Shown here: piece after piece, positions 7,917 through 13,970 of the stretch
How positions within the stretch are numbered: position 1 is the first letter of the stretch
How the letters are laid out: every line of letters begins with the position of its first letter
Origin: an uncultured Pseudodesulfovibrio sp.
GTDB taxonomy: Bacteria; Desulfobacterota; Desulfovibrionia; Desulfovibrionales; Desulfovibrionaceae
Assembly (NCBI GenBank): GCA_947259235.1
Contig: CAMYLL010000023.1
Location: 1-15,320, forward strand
Direction of reading: 5' to 3'
DNA length: 15,320 nucleotides
Made by a program: the position numbers and the translations under genes
The notes under the pieces: model-generated
Databases searched by the model: none
What the model saw: the letters and a program-made list of their open reading frames with translations, nothing else
Told to the model about the DNA's origin: nothing

Positions 7917-7944
7917 CCGTCGGACGTTGAGCCGACGGTTTTTT
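7917..7944 (+). terminator. Intrinsic terminator or attenuator before trpB2
   Basis: CCGTCGG (7917-7923) and CCGACGG (7932-7938) form a 7-bp stem with an 8-base loop, followed directly by six T residues (7939-7944). It lies 70 bases before the trpB2 ATG. It either ends the sirtuin transcript or acts as a conditional terminator inside the trpB2 leader. Confidence 0.75.
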
Positions 7945-8013
7945 ATTGCTCGTCGGGCGTGCGGGTTGTCCGCCCGCCCCGAGCCTCGGTTTACAACTGT
8001 TTGGAGGAATTCG

Positions 8014-9357
8014 ATGCCCAAGAAGATCTTTTTGTCCCAGGACCAGATGCCCACCCAGTGGTATAATCCCATGCCGGATCTGCCCACGCCCATGGCTCCG
8101 CCCCTCAACCCGGAGACCATGGAGCCGATCACCCCGGACATGCTGGCTCCTATTTTCCCGGACTCGCTCATTGCCCAGGAGATGAGCGCCGAGCGGTTCA
8201 TCGACATTCCCGAAGCGGTGCAGGACGTCTATCGCCTGTGGCGGCCCTCGCCCCTTGTCCGGGCCGACAGGCTTGAGCGGGCCATCGGCGCCAAGTGCAA
8301 GATATACTACAAGGACGAGTCCGGCTCCCCGGCAGGGTCCCACAAGCCCAACACCTCTGTGCCCCAGGTTTACTACAACAAGATGGAGGGTGTCAGGCGG
8401 CTGGCCACGGAGACCGGCGCGGGGCAGTGGGGCACGGCGCTTTCCTTTGCCTGCTCACAGTACGACATGGAGTGCGTCGTCTACATGGTCAAGGTCAGCT
8501 ACGAGCAGAAGCCCTACCGCAAGATGCTGATCAATACCTACGGCGGGACCATCTTCGCCTCTCCCTCGGAACAGACCCGCACCGGGCGGGAGATGCTGGC
8601 CAAGGACCCGGACTGCAAGGGGTCCCTGGGGCTGGCCATCTCCGAGGCGGTGGAGGACGCGGCCACCCACGACGACACCAAGTATGCCCTGGGATCGGTG
8701 CTCAACCATGTCATCATCCACCAGACGATCACCGGCCTGGAGGTTCAGAAACAACTGGAACTGGCGGGGGAGAAGGCCACCCACCTCGTGGCCTGCGTCG
8801 GCGGCGGGTCCAATTTCGGCGGGCTGGTCGCGCCGTTTCTGCCCCAGAAGCTCGAAGGCGATCCGGTCAAGTTTATCGCCGTGGAGCCGCGCGCCTGCCC
8901 GACGCTGACCCGTGGCGAGTATCGCTACGACTTTGGCGACATGGCCCGGCTGACCCCGCTGGTCAAGATGCACACTCTGGGGCACGACTTCATGCCCGCG
9001 CCCATCCATGCGGGCGGTCTGCGCTACCATGGCGACGCGCCCATCATTTGCAACATGGTGGCCGAGGGGCTGTGCGACCCGGTGGCCTACTACCAGACCG
9101 AGTGCTTCGAGGCGGCCAAGCTCTTCCTCCAGACCGAGGGATTCTTGCCTGCGCCCGAGACCTCCCACGCCATCAAGGGCGCCATCGAGGCGGCCAAGAC
9201 TGCCGGACCGGACGATGTCATCGTCTTCCTTTATTCCGGCCACGGCATGCTCGATCTGGCGTCATACGACTCCTTCAACCAGGGACTGCTGACCAACTTC
9301 GAGCTGCCCCAGCGCGATATCGAGGAAGCCCTCAAACGCTGCCCGGTCATAAAATAG
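8014..9357 (+). CDS. trpB: TrpB2-type tryptophan synthase beta chain
   Basis: This PLP enzyme condenses indole with L-serine to give tryptophan. The N-terminal extension and the ETGAGQWG motif mark the TrpB2 branch rather than standard TrpB1, which has QHG. Lys111 in AGSHKPN is the expected PLP-binding lysine, Glu133 the catalytic acid, and CVGGGSN (261-267) the cofactor phosphate loop. At 447 aa it is longer than TrpB1 (about 400 aa), as usual for this branch. TrpB2 proteins generally do not form the classical complex with TrpA and may scavenge free indole or use a related substrate. GGAGG (8003-8007), 6 bases before ATG, sets the start; the frame is open upstream to 7888 but crosses the terminator. 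No trpA or other trp gene is adjacent. Confidence 0.93.
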   Translation: MPKKIFLSQDQMPTQWYNPMPDLPTPMAPPLNPETMEPITPDMLAPIFPDSLIAQEMSAERFIDIPEAVQDVYRLWRPSPLVRADRLERAIGAKCKIYYKDESGSPAGSHKPNTSVPQVYYNKMEGVRRLATETGAGQWGTALSFACSQYDMECVVYMVKVSYEQKPYRKMLINTYGGTIFASPSEQTRTGREMLAKDPDCKGSLGLAISEAVEDAATHDDTKYALGSVLNHVIIHQTITGLEVQKQLELAGEKATHLVACVGGGSNFGGLVAPFLPQKLEGDPVKFIAVEPRACPTLTRGEYRYDFGDMARLTPLVKMHTLGHDFMPAPIHAGGLRYHGDAPIICNMVAEGLCDPVAYYQTECFEAAKLFLQTEGFLPAPETSHAIKGAIEAAKTAGPDDVIVFLYSGHGMLDLASYDSFNQGLLTNFELPQRDIEEALKRCPVIK

Positions 9358-9379
9358 TCGGACACGAAACGATAGCCCG

Positions 9380-9416
9380 GACCCGATCCGCCGCAGGCGG
9401 GTCGGGTCTTTTGTTT
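9380..9416 (+). terminator. Intrinsic terminator after trpB2
   Basis: A 13-bp stem with one G-U pair (9380-9392 with 9396-9408) and a 3-base loop is followed by TTTTGTTT. It lies 22 bases after the trpB2 stop. Confidence 0.9.
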
Positions 9417-9571
9417 GAAGTCGGGGGTGCTGATTCACTGCGTTTTTTTGCGGGAAGAGGGCAAACGGGTTTTCAAATCCCCATTGCAGCCGCAGGTCGT
9501 CTCCATTGCGTCTTGCCAGCGGACGTACAGACCTGCTACTTCCAACGGGTATTGCAAAAAGGAGAATCCCG

Positions 9572-10036
9572 ATGCTCATGAAAAAGAAATATTTCGCTGT
9601 TGCTCTGGCTGTCCTCATGCTCGCCTTGTGCGCCGGGTGCGGCTCCAAGGATGTCGCCCCTGCCGATCAGCAGGTGGCCGAGGCGGAGGTGACCGGCAAG
9701 GTCTGGTTCGTCCATTCGCTGGCCGGGCGTGACGTGGCCGGCGATGAACACCTGACGCTGGAGTTCCTTCCCGACGGCACGGTCAAGGGGAGCGGCGGCT
9801 GCAATACCTTTACCGGGACCTATTCCCTGGACGGCAGCACCCTGCAGTTCGGCCCCTTTGCGTCCACCAGGAAGTCGTGCGGACCAGCCATGGACGAGCA
9901 GGAGTTCACCTATCTCTCCTTTCTCAACCGCGTGGTCGGGGTGAAGGTGGACGGTGACGAGATGGACCTGAGCATGGAGGGGTTCTTCAAGACCCTCAAG
10001 TTCTCCGCATCGGAGCCGGGCGGTCTTTTCTGGTAG
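9572..10036 (+). CDS. META-domain (HslJ-like) lipoprotein
   Basis: A lipoprotein signal peptide is followed by one META/DUF306 domain, the domain of E. coli HslJ, an outer-membrane heat-shock protein linked to novobiocin resistance. Residues 4-6 are Lys, then a hydrophobic core and a CAGC lipobox with the acylated Cys at 23; Cys at -3 is unusual but tolerated. Domain hallmarks include GKVWFVHSLAG, LEFLPDGTVKGSGGCNTFTGTY and FGPFASTRKSC. The precise role is unknown for most members. GGAG (9561-9564), 7 bases before ATG, supports this start over a longer frame beginning at 9506; a second ATG at 9578 is possible. The product is 154 aa. The gene stands alone after the trpB2 terminator and converges on the hexosaminidase gene with 18 bases between stops. 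Confidence 0.87.
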   Translation: MLMKKKYFAVALAVLMLALCAGCGSKDVAPADQQVAEAEVTGKVWFVHSLAGRDVAGDEHLTLEFLPDGTVKGSGGCNTFTGTYSLDGSTLQFGPFASTRKSCGPAMDEQEFTYLSFLNRVVGVKVDGDEMDLSMEGFFKTLKFSASEPGGLFW

Positions 10037-10054
10037 CGGTTCCGGCGCGGGTTG

Positions 10055-11161
10055 CTACTGCCGCGCCTTGAGCCGCATGATGCGGTCGTATGAAGTGCGG
10101 ATGCGGTCCTCGGTAATCGTGCCGTCCGCGACCATGCCCGTGATCAGGCCGTGGGCCGTGGCCACCACGTCCGGGTCGTAGACCAGATTGTTGCCGAAGA
10201 GCATGATGTCCGCCCCGGCCTTGATGGCCAGCTCGACCGCCTTGGCCAGTCCGTAGTGATCGGTGATCGCCTTCATGTTCATATCGTCCGTGACCACCAC
10301 GCCGTCGAATCCCAGCTCGTCGCGCAGCAGCCCCGTGAGGGTGCGATGCGAGAGAGTGGCCGGGTGGACCGGGTCGATTTTCGCGTTGAACAGATGCCCC
10401 GTCATGATCATCTTCGCCGCTCCGGCCTTGATGAGCATGCGGTAGGGGACCAGCTCCTCCCTGCTCCACGTGGCCGTGACGTCGGTGACGCCCAGGTGGC
10501 TGTCCGTGCCCGCGCTGCCGTGCCCCGGAAAATGCTTCAGACACCCGATGATCCCCTGATTCTCAAGCCCGGCGAGGAAAAGTTCGTCACAGCGGCCCAC
10601 CCGTCTGGGGTCTGCGGAAAAGCTGCGTCCGAGCCTGCCGATTGCCGGGCTGTCCGGGTTGATGTCCACATCCGCCACCGGAGCGAAGTTCAGGTTGAAC
10701 CCTGCGTCGCGCAAGGTCTTGCCCATGTCCCCGGCGGCCTTGCCGACAGCCTCATCGGGCATTGCGCCGAGCTCACTGGCCGAGGGAGAGCCGGGGAATC
10801 CGTACTTCGGCTTGAGCCGCTGCACCCGTCCGCCTTCCTGGTCCACGGCCACGAGGAGGGGGAGCGCGGCCCGGGCGGAAAGGTCCGCCGTCAGCCGGGC
10901 GACCTGGGCCGGGTTTTTGATGTTCCGTTCCGGGCTTTTCAGGGCCACGTCGTAGTCGAAGAGGATCACCCCGCCCAGGTGGCGTTGGGTGATGTCGCGG
11001 ACGATGGGGCTGTCGTCCGTGACCTCGTACCCCCTGAATCCGGCCATGAGCATCTGGCCGACCATGACGTCGAGGGGGGCGTCGGCTGCGGTGGCGGGAG
11101 CGGCAGGGGACAGGACGAAGAGGGCGGACAGCAGGAAGGCGAGGATGCGGCGTGGGTGCAT
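10055..11161 (-). CDS. nagZ: Exported GH3 beta-N-acetylhexosaminidase, NagZ-type
   Basis: Glycoside hydrolase family 3 enzymes of the NagZ type cleave terminal N-acetylglucosamine from peptidoglycan fragments or related sugars. The motif KHFPGHGSAGTDSHLG (209-224) contains the Asp220-His222 dyad that replaces the usual acid/base, and the nucleophile is Asp292 in VVTDDMNM. A Sec signal peptide is clear: basic residues 4-5, a hydrophobic stretch and an ATA-like cleavage region near residue 26. The protein should therefore act in the periplasm or outside, unlike cytosolic E. coli NagZ. It is a single catalytic domain of 368 aa. I start at ATG (11161-11159) because GGAG lies 5 bases before it; GTG at 11185 would add eight residues ahead of the signal peptide. 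Substrate assignment is by family only. Confidence 0.88.
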   Translation of the reverse strand: MHPRRILAFLLSALFVLSPAAPATAADAPLDVMVGQMLMAGFRGYEVTDDSPIVRDITQRHLGGVILFDYDVALKSPERNIKNPAQVARLTADLSARAALPLLVAVDQEGGRVQRLKPKYGFPGSPSASELGAMPDEAVGKAAGDMGKTLRDAGFNLNFAPVADVDINPDSPAIGRLGRSFSADPRRVGRCDELFLAGLENQGIIGCLKHFPGHGSAGTDSHLGVTDVTATWSREELVPYRMLIKAGAAKMIMTGHLFNAKIDPVHPATLSHRTLTGLLRDELGFDGVVVTDDMNMKAITDHYGLAKAVELAIKAGADIMLFGNNLVYDPDVVATAHGLITGMVADGTITEDRIRTSYDRIMRLKARQ

Positions 11162-11261
11162 GGTGGCTCCGGTGTTTTTCCCCACTCATAGGCCGTGGAG
11201 GGGGCGGGCGCAAGAAGTGAAACCGGTTTGCTCCGGGACGGTTTTATCCTAGGATGCCTCT

Positions 11262-12287
11262 ATGCCGATCAACGAGATGCCACATGGCTTTCTGCGCCGC
11301 GCGCTCCGGCCCGCTTGGACGGACCTCGGGCCGCTGGTCCTTGGCGATGACGCCCCTGCCCTGAGCCGTGCCACGGCGGAACTGTGGTCGCTGGTCCTCG
11401 CCTCGCGCCATATTCCGCACCGGCGGCGACGGCAATGGGGGCAGGAGGGCAACGGCCATTCGGTCCAGGTCCAGGCGTGGTTCGTCGATCGCGCGGTTGC
11501 GGAAATCCGACTCTATCTTGAGGAGAACTCGCCGGGCAACCAATCCGTCTTTTTGCCGGACCTTCGTCCGGTCAGCGGCTTTGAGCCGACCATGGCGGCC
11601 ATGGCCCTGCTCCTTCTGTTTTACTGGATATATCACCGCACCTATCCGGCCTGGTCCATGTATCCGTCCCTGTGGGTCGAGATGGGCAGCGCCGATGCAG
11701 GGCGAATCCTGCACGGCGAATGGTGGCGGCTCTTCACGGCCCTGACCCTGCATGCGGACGGGGCCCATGTGGCGGGCAACGCGGTCGTCGGCGGGGTCTT
11801 TGTCTGGCTGGTCTCGCGTCGGCTGGGGGCCGGGTTGGCCTGGTTGTTGACCATCCTTGCCGGCGGGCTGGGCAACCTGCTCAATTCCCTGGTGATGTCC
11901 GCTCCTCATAACGCCATCGGTTTTTCCACAGCGGCCTTTGGCGCGGCCGGAGTGCTGGCCGCCATCGCGCCCTTTGCCGTGGGCGGCGGCGTCCATGGCC
12001 GGCATCCTTTCGAGAGGGGGCGACTGTTGCGGCGCGTCTATGATTTTGTCCGTTCGTCCCTCGTTCCCGTTGCGGCCGGGCTTGGATTGCTGGCCATGCT
12101 CGGGGCCGGGGAGGACACCGACCTGGGCGGTCACCTGTTCGGATTTGTCTCCGGTCTGTTCCTCGGCGTGATGGCCGGGATTGTTGCCAGCCGGATGGGA
12201 CTGCCCGGACGCAGGGCGGACAATGTACTTTATGTCGAGGCCCTGGCTATCCCGGCGGCATGCTGGGCATATGTCTGGTTGGCATGA
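11262..12287 (+). CDS. Rhomboid-family intramembrane serine protease
   Basis: Rhomboids cut membrane proteins within or near a transmembrane segment. Catalytic Ser222 sits in IGFSTAAFG (GxSx fold) and His291 in GGHLFGFVSG. His169 and Asn173 in HVAGN match the oxyanion-site residues of E. coli GlpG, and EWWRLFTALTLH is the usual first-loop signature. About 110 N-terminal residues precede the first membrane span and look cytosolic; the part about residues 36-88 is unlike anything I recognise. Roughly six to seven spans follow. The product is 341 aa. AGGA (11251-11254), 7 bases before ATG, supports the start. The gene diverges from the hexosaminidase and lies 60 bases upstream of the metal ABC transporter genes, so it may share their transcript. 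Its substrate is unknown. Confidence 0.88.
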   Translation: MPINEMPHGFLRRALRPAWTDLGPLVLGDDAPALSRATAELWSLVLASRHIPHRRRRQWGQEGNGHSVQVQAWFVDRAVAEIRLYLEENSPGNQSVFLPDLRPVSGFEPTMAAMALLLLFYWIYHRTYPAWSMYPSLWVEMGSADAGRILHGEWWRLFTALTLHADGAHVAGNAVVGGVFVWLVSRRLGAGLAWLLTILAGGLGNLLNSLVMSAPHNAIGFSTAAFGAAGVLAAIAPFAVGGGVHGRHPFERGRLLRRVYDFVRSSLVPVAAGLGLLAMLGAGEDTDLGGHLFGFVSGLFLGVMAGIVASRMGLPGRRADNVLYVEALAIPAACWAYVWLA

Positions 12288-12335
12288 GTCCGGGGCCGTG
12301 TTACTGTCTTCCGGTTGACGGGATCATGGATTATT

Positions 12336-12341
12336 CAGGAG
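12336..12341 (+). promoter_or_regulatory. Ribosome binding site fixing a GTG start
   Basis: CAGGAG lies 6 bases before GTG at 12348. The longer frame begins at a TTG (12315) with no such site, so the GTG is the better start for the ATPase gene. Confidence 0.75.
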
Positions 12342-12347
12342 TCGCGA

Positions 12348-13148
12348 GTGGTTGAGCATGTCATAGAAATTGATGGGGTGTCCCTGTCCTTTGGGGGCGT
12401 TCCCGTGCTGGAGAACATCTCCCTTGCGGTGGAGCGGGGGGATTTTCTCGCCGTGCTCGGTCCCAATGGGGGCGGCAAGTCCACCCTGCTCAAGATCATT
12501 CTTGGTCTGATCAAGCCGAACGAGGGCAGTGTCCGCGTTCTGGGTTCATCTGCTGGCGAAGCCGGTGGGCGCATAGGTTACCTGCCTCAGCACACCCATG
12601 TTTCCGGTTCCTTTCCCATCTCGGTGCTCGATGCCGTGCGCATGGGCATGATCCGCCCGGGCCTGCGGCGAATCGCCGGGTTCGGCGGCGGGCGGGACGA
12701 GGTTGACCGTGCGCGCCGCGCCCTGGAGCGGGTCGACATGCTCGAACATGAACGCCGGGCCCTGGCCGCCCTGTCCGGCGGTCAGATGCAGCGCGTCTTC
12801 ATCGCCCGGGCCGTGGTGGACAACCCGGAGCTGCTCCTGCTCGATGAGCCCACGGCCAGCGTTGATTCGGCCAGCCGCAATTCGCTCTTCCGCCTGCTGG
12901 CCCAGCTCAATAAGGAAATGACCGTGATCATGGTCAGCCATGACATCTCCTCCCTGGCCTCGGGGGTCAAGTCCGTGGCCTGCGTCAACCGCACCCTGCA
13001 TTTCCACAAGGCCCCGGAGCTGACCGGCGAGATGTTCAAGATGGGATACGGCGGCGAAGGGGAACCCTGTTGCCCGGTGGAGCTGGTCACCCACGGCGAT
13101 GTGCCGCACCGCGTGCTCGGACGTCATCAGGACGAGGACGGTTCGTAG
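12348..13148 (+). CDS. ZnuC-like metal ABC transporter ATP-binding protein
   Basis: This is the cytoplasmic ATPase of an ABC importer for zinc or manganese. All ABC motifs are present: Walker A GPNGGGKS (38-45), Q-loop Gln81 in YLPQ, signature LSGGQ (142-146), Walker B LLLLDEP with Asp166 and Glu167, and the switch His198 in VSHD. The C-terminal tail after about residue 220 contains a Cys-Cys pair and several His (FHK, VTHGD, PHRVLGRH), possibly a metal-sensing element, though that is inference. The start is GTG, set by the CAGGAG upstream. The product is 266 aa. Its stop TAG shares one base with the GTG start of the permease gene, so the two are translationally coupled. Zinc versus manganese cannot be decided from sequence. 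Confidence 0.92.
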   Translation: MVEHVIEIDGVSLSFGGVPVLENISLAVERGDFLAVLGPNGGGKSTLLKIILGLIKPNEGSVRVLGSSAGEAGGRIGYLPQHTHVSGSFPISVLDAVRMGMIRPGLRRIAGFGGGRDEVDRARRALERVDMLEHERRALAALSGGQMQRVFIARAVVDNPELLLLDEPTASVDSASRNSLFRLLAQLNKEMTVIMVSHDISSLASGVKSVACVNRTLHFHKAPELTGEMFKMGYGGEGEPCCPVELVTHGDVPHRVLGRHQDEDGS

Positions 13149-13948
13149 TGGACATCCTGCATTTCGAATTCATGCGCAACGCGCTCATGGCCGGGCTTCT
13201 GGCCAGCCTCATCTGCGGCATCATCGGCACTCTGGTGGTGGTCAACCGGATTGTGTTCATCTCCGGCGGTATAGCCCATGCCTCCTATGGCGGTGTGGGC
13301 CTGGCCTTCTTCCTGGGGCTTCCCGTCCTGCCCGTGACCACGGCCTTCACCCTGTGCGCCGCCCTGACCATGGCCCTGGTCACCCTGCGCGCCCGGGAGC
13401 GGGCGGACACGGTCATCGGCGTCATCTGGGCGGCGGGGATGGCCCTGGGCATCATCCTGCTCGATCTGACGCCGGGGTACAACGTGGACCTCATGAGCTA
13501 TCTTTTCGGCTCCATCCTGGCCGTGCCCCGCTCCGACCTCTGGATCATGGCCGGGCTGGCCTGCGTGGTGACCGGCCTCGTGCTGACCTTTTATCGCGGA
13601 TTTCTGGTGATGGGCTTTGACGAGGAGTTCGCACGCAGCCGGGGCGTGCCAGTCGACATGCTCTATTTCCTGCTCATCTCCATGGTCGGCCTGAGCGTGG
13701 TCATGATCATCCGGGTGGTCGGGCTCATCCTGGTCATAGCGCTGTTGACCATTCCCCCCTTCATCGCGGAGCGGCGTACCCGTTCCCTGGGGAGCATGAT
13801 GCTGTTGTCCACCCTGCTCAGCGGATTCTTCTCCGTGTCCGGTCTGGCGCTTTCCTATCTGGCGGACATCACTTCCGGGGCGTCCATCATCGCCGTGGCC
13901 TCGGTCTGCTTCTTCATCTCGTTCCTGCTGCCGCAGAAACAGGCGTGA
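13148..13948 (+). CDS. ZnuB-like metal ABC transporter permease (ABC-3 family)
   Basis: This is the membrane channel of the same importer. About eight hydrophobic segments fill the 266 residues. Family features include GGIAHASYGGVGLAFFLG near the second span and the VDLMSYLFGSIL motif in the middle, typical of ZnuB/MntB-type permeases. The GTG start at 13148 overlaps the ATPase stop by one base; longer in-frame starts such as 13070 lie inside the ATPase gene and have no supporting homology. A periplasmic metal-binding protein, which such importers require, is not next to it and must be encoded elsewhere if the system works. Confidence 0.92.
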   Translation: MDILHFEFMRNALMAGLLASLICGIIGTLVVVNRIVFISGGIAHASYGGVGLAFFLGLPVLPVTTAFTLCAALTMALVTLRARERADTVIGVIWAAGMALGIILLDLTPGYNVDLMSYLFGSILAVPRSDLWIMAGLACVVTGLVLTFYRGFLVMGFDEEFARSRGVPVDMLYFLLISMVGLSVVMIIRVVGLILVIALLTIPPFIAERRTRSLGSMMLLSTLLSGFFSVSGLALSYLADITSGASIIAVASVCFFISFLLPQKQA

Positions 13949-13954
13949 ACCCCG

Positions 13955-13969
13955 GGCCGGAATCCGGCC
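13955..13969. terminator. Short hairpin between convergent permease and cyclase genes
   Basis: GGCCGG (13955-13960) and CCGGCC (13964-13969) form a 6-bp stem with a 3-base loop in the 22-base gap between the two stop codons. It has no T-tract on either strand, so it is only a weak candidate. Confidence 0.3.
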
Positions 13970-13970
13970 G

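Larger units (their letters stand above)
7642..8013 (+). other. Structured leader region before trpB2
   Basis: These 372 bases hold no established gene. In order there is a short imperfect palindrome after the sirtuin stop (CGTCGAACGACG, 7647-7658) and a TTGACT at 7734-7739 that could be a -35 box without a clear -10. A possible 23-codon reading frame follows (7771-7842). Then come a strong hairpin (7861-7883), an intrinsic terminator (7917-7944), a third hairpin (CGGGCG 7954-7959 with CGCCCG 7971-7976) and the trpB2 Shine-Dalgarno GGAGG at 8003-8007. The layout resembles a transcription attenuator. Confidence 0.5.

Noticed and set aside
7861..7944. T-box riboswitch before trpB2
   Set aside because: I find no T-box antiterminator consensus (AGGGTGGNACCGCG) and no recognisable specifier loop, so the leader is described as attenuator-like only.
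7888..8013. Longer TrpB2 starting upstream
   Set aside because: The extension would be translated across an intrinsic terminator, is Arg-rich and unlike the family; GGAGG at 8003-8007 marks the ATG at 8014.
8295..9581. A 428-codon frame overlapping trpB2 in another frame
   Set aside because: It overlaps a complete TrpB2 with all catalytic motifs and runs through the terminator at 9380-9416; its Arg/Gly/Pro/His-rich product is typical of out-of-frame GC-rich DNA.
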